NCBI GenBank assembly: GCA_949358305.1
Contig: OX442319.1
Location: forward strand, 8,618,001-8,682,000
Direction of reading: 5' to 3'
Length of the DNA stretch: 64,000 nt
From: Strigamia acuminata
Lineage: Eukaryota > Arthropoda > Chilopoda > Geophilomorpha > Linotaeniidae
The notes beneath the pieces are model-generated. The model saw only the letters and a program-made list of their open reading frames with translations, was not told where the DNA came from and ran no database searches. The position numbers and the translations under genes were made by a program. This document shows, in pieces, positions 1 to 10,872 of the stretch (position 1 is the stretch's first letter; each line of letters opens with the position of its first letter).

Positions 1-574
1 GATTCTCGAAGCAAATCGCGAGCGAGAACGAGAACTCGCACACATCGGACGTTAATGGCGACTTGTAGATATGAGATCGTGATGTGTGCGACTGGATATT
101 TACCGTTTTGATGGATAAAAAAATGATTTTTAGCTGATAATTTATGACATCTGATATCTAAAAAATTACTGATTTCAGATTGAACTCTTGTGTATCTGCT
201 CGTTTTTTTATCCATCGATTTGGGAATATTCACTTACAGTAAATTAAAACTTCACCAAGAAATTGTATTTTTTTTAATTCGAATAAAAGTGAAAAATTGT
301 TTAAAATTGGGTTTTATACGTTGGATTGTATCGGAGGTTGTAAAACGAAAAAGGATGTTATGTAAGGGGTTAACATCTTGACAGCAGCAATTTCAACCAA
401 TAATAATCTTTATTTTCTGAAAAAATTCAATTGGGATCTTAAGGAAATGTAATTTTATGCCGAAAACTGCAATTGTTCCCTTAAAACACAATTTTGACCT
501 AAAAAATTTATATTTTCACAAATTTTTACTCTATAAATGACTATTTCCGCTTATTTTTACCAATTTTTACCTTA
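1..574. other. AT-rich intergenic DNA
   Basis: No convincing gene is visible. The first 70 bases are GC-richer than the rest. The open frames in this stretch are short and lack an ATG start. Nothing else can be supported. Confidence 0.6.
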
Positions 575-790
575 AAAATTATTATTTTTACCAATTTTGA
601 CCTTAAAAATTATTATTTTTACCAATTTTTACCTTAAAAATTATTATTTTTACCAATTTTTACCAATTTTTACCTTAAAAATTATTATTTTTACCAATTT
701 TAACTTAAAAATTATTATTTTTACCAATTTTAACTTAAAAATTATTATTTTTACCTAAGAAATTTAATTTTTACCAAAATTCTTACCAAA
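575..790. repeat. Minisatellite, unit about 31 bp
   Basis: Six or so head-to-tail copies of a 30-31 bp unit alternate ACCTTAAAAATTATTATTTT with TTACCAATTTT. Late copies lose one base and carry AACTTAAAA in place of ACCTTAAAA. This is an AT-rich array with no coding sense. Confidence 0.85.
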
Positions 791-1252
791 AAAAACTTAT
801 TTTTAGCTGAAAATTGCAAAGCATTAAATCAAATCTTCCACAAACACTTTTATTTTAAATCCATTTTAATCCCAGAAGAAAAAGAGAAAAAAATATTATT
901 TACAAATCAAGATCATCGCATCCTATGCCAATGCGGTGTAAAATTGAAGAAGAAAAACTCAATTTCGCACACGAATCGGCTGAAAACAAATAAATTAAAC
1001 GAAAAAGAAAAAGAAAAACCTAAAATGTGCGGACAAGTCCAATTTTCCAGAATAATTACACGTTTTGATTGCTCTTATTTTCACATCCTATCAAGTAACT
1101 GATATTTTTGCATTCCACTTCGTACATGGAATGGAAATAGTCATTCGTTTCAAGAGTTCCCCGAGTCCTCGGTACATGGTGAGTGAAAATGTGGTCGCAC
1201 AAAAGCACACGGTGAGGAAAAGCGTTGACGGACGAATTAATTCACAGGTAAA
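791..1252. other. Short gap downstream of the RNF185-like gene
   Basis: AT-rich sequence between the minisatellite and the 3' end of the minus-strand ubiquitin-ligase gene. It probably holds that gene's 3' untranslated region. I see no other gene. Confidence 0.5.
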
Positions 1253-3095
1253 TCACGCTATCAGCAACCAGAATATGAATAATATGGCCACCCAAATGAA
1301 TACTTTGGACAAAAATTGGTCTTCGGCGAATTGCTGAGTTCCTGGCGCCGCTTCGAATCAAAAATAAACAAAAATTAGTTATTTTAAGTGTCAAAGTTTT
1401 GGAATTTTTAAAATAAAAAACATCAAATCGCATGTTTGGCGAGATTTTTGTTAAATTTGTATTTATTTTACAAGATTTCTAGATTTTTGACGAAATTTTG
1501 TATTTTCTGAGGACATTTTGTGTTTTCTGACGAAATTTTGTATTTTCTGACGAAATTTTGTATTTTCTGACGGAATTTTGTATTTGCTGACGAAATTTTA
1601 TATTTTCTGACGAAATTTTATAATTTCTGACGAAATTTTGCATTTTCTGAAGACATTTTGTGTTTTCTGACGAAATTTTGTATTTTCTGACGAAATTTTG
1701 TATTTTCTGAGAACATTTTGTGTTTTCTGACTAAATTTTGTATTTTCTGACGAAATTTTGTATTTTCTGAGGACATTTTGTGTTTTCTGACGAAATTTTG
1801 TATTTTCTGACGAAATTTTGTATTTGCTGACGAAATTTTGTATTTGCTGACGCAATTTTGTGTTTTCTGACGGAGTTTTGTATTTGCTGACGAAATTTTG
1901 TTATTTCTGACGAAATTTTGTTATTTCTGACGAAATTGTCGAAATTTTCGAATTTTACCAATTTTTTCAGTCTAGATTTCATATTTTTTGTTTGATTGAT
2001 TAACGAGAAAATCGTTGTTTTTAAAATTTTCTGGTTTTGTTCAAATTTAGCAATAAATATCTTGGATTTATTTTCTTAAATACCGACAATTCCATCTTCA
2101 AACATCAAATTTTAGACGTATGAAGCGAAAAATTCATCATTTTAACTCAAAATTTTGTATAATTTTAGCCAAATTTACCAATTACAACGTTTTCTTCGTC
2201 ATTTCCGAGTGAAAAGTGACAAAACATCCGAAAAAATTACCAAAAATCACAAATTTCCGTACGGAAATTTGGCAAATTTCACAAAATTTCAAAACAACAC
2301 GACCGAACATAAATATACCTGCTTGGGGTCTCCCATCGCCGAAATTAAACGTGGAAGCAAAAATTCCAAACGGAAAAGCACCGATACCAAAAGACATGTG
2401 AAATCCGCCGTCACCAAACCCAAACCCAGGAAACGGCTACAAAATAAAAAAAAAACATATAAAATATCATAAAATAACGTTAAAAAAAATATAATTAAAA
2501 AAAAAACGTACAATCATTTAAAAAAATCACAGTCCTTGACCCAAATCAATCCAATTCACGTCCCACTTAACATATATTTTAAAAACAAAAAAAAAAAATA
2601 TACCCCACTATTTTCCGGTTCTGTCCTCTGACCCTGTGGCCTCGGTGGCAACTTATTCCTATCAAAAAAACCAAAAAATCAAATTAAAACCACTAAAAAA
2701 AAAAAAAATCACCAACACAAAACACCCAACCTCGGATCCTCATGTTTTGTATTTCCTCTCCCATAAATCGGTGTGACTTTATCCTTGCTGATCCCGGCCT
2801 TGCACACCGGACAAACTTGTCTATTAGGTCGTGTCTCAAGCCATTGATACAAGCAGGGCCAACTGGAATAAAAAGGACGGTCAATAGCACGAAAAACATG
2901 AAAAAACATAACAATCTGCGATTTATACCAGAATAAATGTCCGCAATAGCTGACCACGGCATCCCTCGCGATGTCCAAGCAAATATTACACTCGTACGCG
3001 CCTTCCTCGCTTTCTTTTTTCGTATCTTCGTTTCCTCCCGTCGCGCCATCCGGATTTTCCTGCATTTCGTTTGAGTCTTCTCTCATCGTCGCCAT
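1253..3095 (-). CDS. RNF185: RNF185/RNF5-type RING E3 ubiquitin ligase, ER membrane
   Basis: Five exons on the minus strand: 3095-2929, 2862-2731, 2658-2604, 2436-2319 and 1350-1253. All introns are GT-AG and the phases join exactly, giving 570 nt and 189 aa; human RNF185 has 192 aa. The ATG at 3095 opens an acidic leader. A C3HC4 RING follows (YECNICLD, then CGHLFC across the first intron, [12 protein letters not shown] and CPVCKAGI). Next come the conserved PPRPQGQR stretch, a Gly/Phe-rich linker with FGFGDGGF and [13 protein letters not shown], and a C-terminal hydrophobic pair ending FWLLIA. Family knowledge: RNF185 and RNF5 are ER-anchored ligases acting with UBE2 enzymes in ER-associated degradation. 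The long fourth intron (1351-2318) contains a 20-bp minisatellite. The paralogues RNF5 and RNF185 cannot be told apart with certainty here. Confidence 0.93.
1487..1938. repeat. 20-bp minisatellite with a 60-bp higher order, in an RNF185-like intron
   Basis: About 22 head-to-tail copies of a 20-bp unit, TATTTTCTGACGAAATTTTG. A variant with GACATTTTGTG in place of GAAATTTTGTA recurs at about 1511, 1651, 1711 and 1771. The last three are exactly 60 bp apart, so part of the array has grown as three-unit blocks. The array is entirely inside intron 4. Confidence 0.9.
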
Positions 3096-3644
3096 TTTTT
3101 TAGTGGAAAGCGCGACCGTTCATTTTCTGTCGCTCTTTTCTTCTTTTTTTATCGAAAAATTTTCACCACCTGGTCTGTCCGTTGGAATGGGACGCGGGTG
3201 AGTTAAATCTATCATCAATAATGCAACTTACGATATCTCTCACTTTATCACCCCACAGGCACACGTCAGGCCGGAAGTTGATTGATGGCGCCATTCCGGT
3301 GACGAAAATGGCGCCGTAAACAATTCCATCAGTTTGCAAGCATCATAAATAATTGAATAATAAAATCAAAATTATTTTATTTTATTTTATATAACGTAGT
3401 AATTTACACGATGCGAATAAAAAAAAAACGATTTCAAAACATTTACACTCTAGAGCCACAAACTACATTGGAGCAAACATGGCGGCTATTCTGGAAAATT
3501 TTTTTTTTAAAAATTAATTATATCAATTTCATCATTTTTTATTTTAAAAATAGAGATTTTTAAAATGAACTCGAGTAACTTATGTTTATGACTCAAAACG
3601 ACAGACAAGTCACATCACGTGGTGGCGCCACGCTTGTAATCTAG
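3096..3644. other. Intergenic, RNF185-like promoter side
   Basis: Upstream region of the minus-strand RING gene and, on the other side, the ancestral 5' flank of the THAP gene now displaced by the P element. It includes GC-richer DNA near 3240-3320 and (TTTTA)n-like DNA near 3370. No gene was recognised. Confidence 0.5.
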
Positions 3645-3652
3645 GACCGCAT
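3645..3652. repeat. Left target-site duplication of the P element
   Basis: GACCGCAT directly precedes the left inverted repeat. The identical octamer follows the right repeat at 8438-8445. An 8-bp duplication is what P-type transposases make. Confidence 0.93.
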
Positions 3653-3683
3653 CACAGTATAGAGAAGAGACAGTAGGGCAATG
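3653..3683 (+). repeat. Left terminal inverted repeat of the P element
   Basis: 31 bp starting CACAGTATAGAGAAGAGACA. It matches the reverse complement of 8407-8437 at 30 of 31 positions. Confidence 0.93.
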
Positions 3684-3837
3684 TGTGGTAATCCCTGGCC
3701 TGTAGTTGCATCTGCGCATGCGTCTAACGCCACCTGGCGGCCATCTAGTATCAACCTCGAGTTTTGTATTGTGCACATGTAGTATTTTTATTTCGTGTTT
3801 CCAAAAAACATAATAAAAACATTATTTGCAACTTATA

Positions 3838-6800
3838 ATGAAACTAAACGGTGGGAGATATTGTGGGGCACTTCATTGCAATAATAATGCAATAAGAAAT
3901 CCAACGTTATCATTTTTTAGATTTCCTAAAAATCCAGACAGGTAAATATTATCCAAAACTTGTTCAAACACCATTAAATTTTTAATTTTTTATCGTAATT
4001 TGTGAAAAAATCGAGATAAATCGTTAAAAATATTGTATTTTCGCACAAAATCATTACTTATCGTTAGAAAATACATTAATTTGTCACAAAATTGCAATAA
4101 ATAGTTAGAATTTATCGTAATTTTTCACAACATATATCGTAATTTGTCAAAATCACATTATTTATCGTTAGAAAATACCGTAATTTGTCAAACAATTGCG
4201 ATAAATTGTTGACGAATATTGTAATTTGTCAAAATCATCATATATCGTCGAGAAATCGTAATTTCAAACAAAATCGAAGTAAATTGTGATAAAATGTTGT
4301 AATTTCACACAAAATCGAAGTAAATTGTGATAAAATGTTGTAATTTCACACAAAATCGCAGTAAATTGTGATAAAATGTTGTAATTTTACAGAAAATCGC
4401 AGTAATTTTTGATAAAATGTTGTAATTTCACTCAAAATCGAAGTAAATTGTGATAAAATGTTGTTATTTCTTTGCATTACATTTTTTAATTACATTTTTA
4501 AAATTAAATAGAAGTAAACGATGGTTAATAAACACGCGCCGCTCAGATCTGGATGGAGAAACGACAGATTATTTATATAAAAATATATGCTTGTGCAGCC
4601 AACATTTCACTGACAGTATGTTCATGAATGTCACGGAACGAAATTCTCTAGTATGGAATGCTATACCAACAGAATTTAGTGTTCCAAACAAGCCAAAAGC
4701 TCTTGAAAATAAAAGGAAAACCAAATCTTCACTTGGTTTGAGAACAGGTATATCTTTTGGTTAAATAATTTTGGTTAAATAATAATTCCTTTAAATTTAT
4801 AAAAACTACAGCTGATAATGAAAATCAAAGTCAAACCCAAAAAAGAAAAAGAATTGTCAAAACTGACCCAATCAAGAAATTTAAAGAAAACAAGATTCCT
4901 TTCATCAACAGTAATTATTTAAACAAACAATCTGACATTTGCTTAATTAAATATAATGATTTCTCCAGGCCCTCCATTGGAAAGTAGTAATTATTCTGAC
5001 ATCACTGCAAACAATTCCATTGATTGTTATGTCAGTGATGACAGTGATGACACTACGAATCAGACGAAATCAGCCGCAACAGAAGTTCAAAGTTGCAAAC
5101 AATACACGCCAAGAAAAAAGAAACTGCAGATGCAAATAACCAATTTACGCCGAAAACTTAAACGCTCTGAAGATTCTAAACAAAGGCTGTCATCTACAAC
5201 AAAACCAGTGTCAACAAATGATGCCTTAAAAGTTCTTGAAAACAAGCTAACTCCTCTGCAGTATGAACTTTTAAGAGCGCAAGTCAAAACAAGCAATGAA
5301 ACATCAACATCCAGAAAACATTGGTGCCCAATAATGAAAAGTTTTTCTTTAGGTTTAAATTATAAGGGTGCAGGTGCTTACAGGTATGTAAAAAATTATA
5401 TTCGCTTGCCATCTAAAAGAAGTCTTCATAACTTTTTACCTCAACAAATCCTAGATTGTGGATTGTGTGAGATAGTAATAAACTCTTTGCAAAAACCTAA
5501 ACCAAACGAATCTATACTCTGCTCACTGTGTATAGATGAAATGAGTTTAAAAGAACATTTATTCTACTGCAGTAAGAGAGATATAGTAGTAGGCTTTGAG
5601 GATAATGGTATTGTAAATGGGCACAAAAAAGCTAACTCAGCATTAGTTGTAATGTGCCAAGGTTTATTAAAGAAATTTAAGCAGCCTGTTGCATATTCTC
5701 TATGCAATGCATGTACTAAAACAGAGAATGTTATAGCAATAATTAATAAGTGTGTCCATTCTCTTGACAAGGTTGGGTATTGTGTGGTGGCAGTGATTAC
5801 GGATCAAGGCCCTAATTTCTTATCAATGGCTAATGAATTAGGAGTAACAACAGAAAAACCATATTTCTTTATTAATTCAAAAAAAATATTTTATATGTAC
5901 GACCCCCCCCATCTCTTGAAAAGTATTAGAAATAATTTTATGAAATATACAGTGCATTTTGAGGGAAAGACTGCTTCATGGGATATAATTAAATCTGTGT
6001 ATTTGGAGGACAAAAAAAGAAATTTTCGCCTTATGCCTCGAGTCACTGAAAAACACATCAATGTAACAAATTTTGGAAAAATGAAAGTTAAACTGGCTAG
6101 TCAAATTTTTAGTCACTCTGTTGCTGCAGCAATTGAAACGGAAGTGGCTAAAGGTTTTTTACCTGCTAAGGCATTAGAAACAGCTGATTTTGTTGGGAGA
6201 ATGGACAAATTGTTTGATTGCTTTAACAGCAGTAACATAAGTTCAAATAAACGTTTCAGACGAGCTATTGGTGGGAAAAATGGGCAAATTGAGGATTTTA
6301 TAAAACGGGGATTGTTATGGATGGGTTCTCTTCAGTTCAGAGACACAAAAACAAATAAAAATGCAAAAAGTATAAAATGTGTACGTGGATGGCTCACAAC
6401 AATGAATGCTTTGCTTCAGTTAAAAAAGTATTTAGGAGAAGAACCAAACAATGTTACTTTTTTGTTTACACGAAGGCTTAACCAAGATTCTCTTGAAAAT
6501 TTTTTCGGCATAATTCGAAGTAAGGGGGGATTTAATGACAGACCTACACCCATACAATTTCAACGTAGCTTTCGTCAAGTTTGTATGAACAACATGTTAC
6601 AACCTGGTATTAATGGAAATTGTCTTGATTTTTGTGAGGATTTAGCCACAGATTTAACTACATTAAACAATGTTGACTCGTCTTTGGATTCAGGAAATAA
6701 AATTCACTTGCTTTCAATGACATCAAATATGAACACATCTGAATATATTTTTCCGGAATTAAAAGTTGAGTCGCCATTTCTTAATGAAAAGGAATCTTTC

Positions 6801-7238
6801 TTTTATTTTAGTGGATATTGCTTGAAAAAAATTTTATTAGAACATGAGTGTAATCAATGTCAAATTGAGCTAAATGGGACTAGGGAATTGGACATGCCAG
6901 AAAAGTTATTCTGTTTTTTTAAGGCATATGATAATAGTGTTGATACATTTGCTAATTTAAAAATTCCTTCTAATTTATTTGTAGAATTTTTAATGGAATG
7001 GGAAAAAATTTTTTCGCTGTTGTTTGGTTTGCATGGCAACAAACCAAATATTAAAAAGTGTATAACTTATAAACTTAAAGAAGTCCCTTGTACATTCAGT
7101 TGCACTGATTTTCCAATATTTAAATTATGTGAATATTTTTTGAAAGTGAGAATTTACTACACCATCAAATTTCATAATAATAGCCATAATATTAAAAAAC
7201 CAACTAATTCAAAATTAAGCAAATTAATTCATGCTTAA
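3838..7238 (+). CDS. P-element transposase, THAP9-like (902 aa)
   Basis: Exons are 3838-3941, 4512-4747, 4812-4910 and 4969-7238. All introns are GT-AG and the phases agree, giving 2,709 nt. Exon 1 starts MKLNGGRYCGALHC and ends in FFRFPKNPDR. Exon 2 supplies the conserved W, the C-x2-H pair (ICLCSQHF) and NAIPTEF. Together these form a full C2CH THAP DNA-binding domain. A basic coiled coil follows (KKKLQMQITNLRRKLK). Then comes the P-type RNase H-like core: CIDEMSLKEHL (first Asp), VITDQGPNF (second Asp), YDPPHLLKSIRNNF, and the late acidic motif RRLNQDSLENFFGIIRSKGG. Family knowledge: it binds element DNA and, in Drosophila, uses GTP as cofactor for cut-and-paste transposition. No stop or frameshift is seen, so it may be functional. 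Confidence 0.93.
4258..4465. repeat. 41-bp minisatellite in transposase intron 1
   Basis: Five near-identical copies of a unit of about 41 bp contain CAAAATCGAAGTAAATTGTG and ATAAAATGTTGTAATTTCAC. They end shortly before exon 2. The preceding 300 bp contains looser copies of AAATCATTATTTATCGTTAG-like sequence. Confidence 0.8.
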
Positions 7239-8406
7239 ATTATTCACAACAAATTAAATCCTGATTGAATTTTTTAATTTAGCAAATGTAAGATTATTCT
7301 AATATTTAATATATTGATTTTTAATAAGTTTTTAATCCGTGATTGGAATTAAGTTTGAGTTTTTAATGTTAATTTTTTTAGAAATGGATAAGTCTAGTGA
7401 ACTTTTTGTTGCGAGACTTGCAGTTTCTGCCTGTTTATTGCCTGTAGATACAGTGAAGCAGAGGAATTTTGAGTTCTAGTACAAAATGTTGAATCACGCC
7501 GCTTCAGCAGTCTAAAAAGAAGTTGCTAAATGATGGAATCTACCAATTCTTGATCCCAACTTATCTAATTTGTCTGCTAGAAAAAACAAATTTTGGGGAT
7601 AGCAAATCCAACTCTCTACCTCCTCGTGGTTATCTCTGGTGAAAACAAAATGAGAGCAATGGTACTTTAAAATGATTTAATAATAAAATGGTGAATTGAA
7701 ATAATTACAACACATGGTGCTCGTCATTCGTAATTTGCAAAGATGTGTATTTTTGCAAATTGATTTAAAAGAAGAGAAAAATAAGTAAAATTGAATTTAG
7801 AATGTACTTAAAACATTCCTATGAAGCATAAAAACAAAGATTTCACATCGTTGAATGATCAACTCGTTGAACTTGTTCGGTGTGTATTTTTCTGGGACGT
7901 ACAACGGTGTTTTTCCGGTTCGTTTAGCCGGCGATCAAACAATCGATTACGATTTTTCTTTGGTTGGGATTCGCACTCACGGTTCATTCAACTCGTACAC
8001 TTCGTTCGGGAATGTACGGTCGATTCGCAGTGTCATCGTCGTCGTTTCCTTCAACTGCATGCGTGCTGTGACGCGGGTGCAACGGTGATCATGCCGGGAA
8101 TTTACGGACGATTCGCAATGAGTCTTCGTCGTCTTCGTCTTCGTCTTCGTCGCTGCTGTGGCAGGATTTTAAAATTTTAACTATTTTCATCAGTTTTCAT
8201 TTTTAAATTAAGAAATCAGTGTGCTTTTTTCTTTCTTTTCATAACTGTTCCATTCTGTGAAAAGAAATGGAATTTTCAAGGAGAAATCCAATGGTGTTCT
8301 AATTAACTGTACTCGACCACCACTAGAGGCGCAACACTATTTCTTGACATTTTATGACGTTTCGTGACGTCAGCTACATGCCACCAACATCAAAGGAACC
8401 GCGCAA
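7239..8406. other. 3' non-transposase part of the P element
   Basis: About 1.1 kb lies between the transposase stop and the right end. At 7594-7655 it has a copy of the hairpin repeat also seen near 10231 and 41005. Near 7850-8165 there is a GC-richer stretch. Read on the minus strand, it gives two related short frames sharing LRI-x-R-x-FP, the first preceded by an acidic run. I cannot assign a gene. An ATG at 8354 opens a frame that crosses the terminal repeat into the THAP gene. Confidence 0.5.
7594..7655 (+). repeat. Hairpin repeat, copy 1
   Basis: GGGGATAGC, then AAATCCAACTCTCTACC, TCCTCGTG and GTTATCTC. The flanks form a weak stem and the loop is the same as in copies near 10231 and 41005. 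The second hairpin of the family is degenerate here. Confidence 0.6.
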
Positions 8407-8437
8407 CGTTGCCCTACTGTCTCTTCTCTATACTGTG
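8407..8437 (-). repeat. Right terminal inverted repeat of the P element
   Basis: Reverse complement of 3653-3683 with one mismatch. It is followed at once by the target duplication GACCGCAT (8438-8445). Confidence 0.93.
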
Positions 8438-8445
8438 GACCGCAT
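8438..8445. repeat. Right target-site duplication of the P element
   Basis: GACCGCAT, identical to 3645-3652. The first ATG of the THAP gene follows 7 bp later. Confidence 0.93.
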
Positions 8446-8452
8446 TAAGAAA

Positions 8453-9172
8453 ATGGCCGGCTCGATTGACGAGAAACAGGATCCAGATCCAACAACGTCT
8501 GAAGAAATTGAAAAACTTGATGACCCCTGTGCAAATTCTCAAGAAAAAGTATTCAGACGGAAAGGAGGGACATCGTGCGCCGCTTTTAATTGCGCAAATA
8601 CTAGACCAAAACAACCGAATTTATCATTTTTCAGATTCCCTAAAGATCTAGATAGGTAAACCCAAAGTTTAGAATCTTATCACGGGGGTTCCCAACCCCT
8701 GGGTGGCGAGAGATTGTTGACAGGTTTCGTAATTTCGATGAAAAAAACTTTGACGTATATTTGTTAAATGAAATAAGAGAATATTTTACATTTTAGATGC
8801 GCCCATTGGATGAATAACTCGCGAAGAGAGTACTGGGGGAAAATTCCGAAGGATATCGCCACGAATTCCTGCTGGCAGATGTGCGAATACCACTTTGAAG
8901 CGAATCAGTTTATGAACCCGGCTGAGAAAGGCGTGCCGAAGAAATACAAACGGCTACTACCGAATGCTATACCGACAATCTTTGACATACCAGACTCCGT
9001 AAAGAGAAAAGTTACGAGCGGTGTTGTGGACACAAAAAGTGTGAAAAGAACGTCTGAAAATGGTGGTGGAACTAGAAATTGTGCAAATAATAAGCGACAA
9101 GCGCTTGAAAGAGGCAAAAAAGGTGATAATAAGAGAAACTGTGCAAATAATCAGAAGAAAAGCAAGTGTTAG
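8453..9172 (+). CDS. THAP-domain protein (192 aa)
   Basis: Exons 8453-8655 and 8797-9172 join in phase (GT-AG). The ATG at 8453 opens an acidic leader, MAGSIDEKQDPDPTTSEE. The THAP zinc domain follows: CAAFNC, the conserved LSFFRFPKDLDR at the exon end, then W, CEYHF (C-x2-H) and NAIPTIF. The tail is Lys/Asn-rich with two copies of NCANN. THAP proteins bind DNA and act as transcription regulators or transposase-derived factors; the specific role is unknown. The gene has lost its original upstream region to the P element 7 bp away. A polyadenylation signal (AATAAA) sits just after the stop. It resembles the transposase THAP domain, so it could be an old domesticated relative; that is inference. 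Confidence 0.8.
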
Positions 9173-9503
9173 GGAATAAAGTTGATGTTTAAATGCAATA
9201 AAAAATGTGTCTTTTGCTCTCTTTCGTGTCTTCGGTGCCTTGGTTGCGGGTTCAAACTACTTTTCGTTTGTTAACTTGTCGTGGAAGTGTTAATTTTCCG
9301 ACATATATGTAGTTTTAATTGAATATATTTGTGTTATTTTACTGCAGTTTGTCATTTGGTCTGGTGAGATCCAACGATTATTTGGGCGCCATTTTTGTTA
9401 AAGATTCCGCTGTGTGTGGTTTCAGGCGGAGCAATTTTTTATTTTGTTCACATTTATTTATTTATTTATTTATTTAATTGATTCGTATTAATTTATTTTA
9501 TAT
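9173..9503. other. 3' flank with a segment shared with 40.6-40.8 kb
   Basis: After the THAP poly(A) signal, about 9225-9450 resembles 40597-40830: TTGCGGGTTC, GGGCGCCATTTT and GAGCAATTTTTTATTTTG occur in the same order. This diverged duplicate flanks both sides of the GT92 cluster. Confidence 0.6.
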
Positions 9504-10022
9504 TACCGTATTTTACCGATTAAGAGTCGCCCTCGTTTTGTAGCCGGCCTCGAATAGTAGCAGCGCTTCTGAGAGGCGGTTTGAAATAAGAGCCGCCCTC
9601 GAATAGTATCCGCGGCTACTATTCGAGGGCTTCTGTAATGAAACAGGAAATGGTTAATGAAACATTCGTCGATGATGATGGTTATTTAGATAGAAAATTT
9701 TTAAAAAAAAGTGAAATTTCAATGGAAAAAGTGAAATGTTAATGGAAAAAGTGAAATTTTAATGGAAAAAGGAAAATTTTAATGGAAAAAGTGGAATTTT
9801 AATGGAAAACGTGAAATTTTAATGGAAAAAGTGAAATTTTAATGGAAAAAGTGAAATTTTAATGGAAAAAGTGAAATTTTAATGGAAAAAGTGAAATTTT
9901 AATGAAAACATTGAAATTCCAATCAAAATATGGTAAACAATTGTAATAAGAGCCGCCCCCGATTAAAAGCTGCAGCTCAGAATGCTCGTTTTGAATAAGA
10001 GCTGCGGCTCGTAAATACGGTA
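9504..10022. mobile_element. MITE of the TACCGTATTTTA family
   Basis: It starts TACCGTATTTTACCGATTAA and ends in the inverse, AAATACGGTA. Inside both ends are repeated AATAAGAGCCGC and GGCTCTTATTC-like blocks in both orientations. Its middle is a 20-bp minisatellite. Related ends occur at 42582, 43964 and 44625-44711. There is no coding capacity, so it must be moved by a transposase elsewhere. Confidence 0.7.
9700..9905. repeat. 20-bp minisatellite inside the MITE
   Basis: About ten head-to-tail copies of GTGAAATTTTAATGGAAAAA. The outer units are slightly diverged. Confidence 0.9.
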
Positions 10023-10230
10023 TGTGTTTATTTATTTTTTTAATCCGTAATCGGTATTCCGCAGCCGAATTCTCAAACGGTTGTAATTATTCTGAAGACG
10101 ACGGATTCATTGAGCTGCCATTTTGTCCTTGCACTTCATTTTGAAAGAAATATGTTTTAAAATGATTCTACTCCTGTCATTCGGTGTTTTCTCTTGAAAT
10201 TTGTAACTGTATCGAACAATTTTGTTGGTT
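10023..10230. other. Spacer, nothing recognised
   Basis: AT-rich, with no open frame worth reporting. Confidence 0.5.
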
Positions 10231-10330
10231 TATGGGGGCAACAAATCCAACTCTCTACCTCCTCGTGGTTGCCCCTGGTCCACTGGTCACTGCAACCAGT
10301 GGTACTGAATGAGAGCTCTGGTTGGTTCTG
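10231..10330 (+). repeat. Two-hairpin repeat, best copy
   Basis: The first hairpin has a perfect 8-bp stem, GGGGCAAC paired with GTTGCCCC, around a loop that includes CAACTCTCTACCTCCTCGTG. A few bases later a second perfect 8-bp stem, CCACTGGT with ACCAGTGG, has a short loop. TACTGAATGAGAGCTCTGG follows. Parts recur at 7594, 17946, 36387 and 41005. It is either a SINE-like repeat or a structured RNA. Confidence 0.7.
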
Positions 10331-10660
10331 GTTTGCAATATTGTGCAGAATAAAGAAGAATATTGATACCGTAAGACTTCATTACATAAGTGCTGCATTT
10401 ACCAAGTGCAATATTGTGCTAATAATAATATTGATACTGTAAGAATGCATTCTCTTATTACTAGTTAACATTAAAATCTGAGACACTTGATGATGATTAT
10501 GAAAACAGTTAATTGATGGGAAAATAATGCCCAAATATTTATATAACAAAAAAAATTATCTGTAATTTGTATCTGTTAACCTACAAAGCAATTTAAAAAG
10601 TAAAACAAATCTTACTGTTATTTCTTAGGCAGTGGCTACGCTCACGTCCGACGTGTACTT

Positions 10661-10872
10661 ATTATTTTCATGACGCGCTGTGATTGGCTGAGATCCATTG
10701 ATGTCGATTCGTTTCGTCAACTTAAGTTTTCTCAAATTCGATGTTCTCGAGGTTTTAGCTTCATTTTTTCTTGCATGCCCCCCCCCCCCCCCGACCCCTA
10801 AGTAGATCGAACTGTGTATTATCAGTTCGTATTTCAATCTCTCAACCAATCACAGCACGTCATGAAAATAAT
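10661..10872. mobile_element. Small foldback MITE with a poly-C tract
   Basis: The arms 10661-10694 and 10838-10872 are inverted copies. The left reads ATTATTTTCATGACGCGCTG, the right ends CACGTCATGAAAATAAT, and both include the CCAAT-type sequence ATTGGCTG/CAACCAAT. A run of about 16 C lies between them at 10777-10793. No gene is inside. Element ends and duplication are not certain. Confidence 0.65.

Larger units (their letters stand above)
3653..8437 (+). mobile_element. P-type DNA transposon, apparently complete (4,785 bp)
   Basis: The ends are 31-bp inverted repeats (3653-3683 and 8407-8437) with a single mismatch at the 30th base. They begin CACAGTATAG and end CTATACTGTG. An 8-bp duplication, GACCGCAT, flanks the element. 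It carries one gene, a THAP-transposase in four exons with no visible lesion. 31-bp ends plus 8-bp duplications are the hallmark of Drosophila-type P elements. It is inserted 7 bp upstream of the ATG of a host THAP-domain gene. About 1.1 kb of 3' non-transposase DNA (7239-8406) is carried as well. Perfect duplications and an open transposase suggest a young, possibly mobile copy; activity is inferred. Confidence 0.93.

Noticed and set aside
540-790. CRISPR-like arrays among the regular repeats
   Set aside because: Units are contiguous tandem copies without unique spacers, and the genome is eukaryotic.
1598-1982. Overlapping minus-strand frames full of [12 protein letters not shown]-type repeats
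   Set aside because: They are translations of the 20-bp minisatellite inside an intron.
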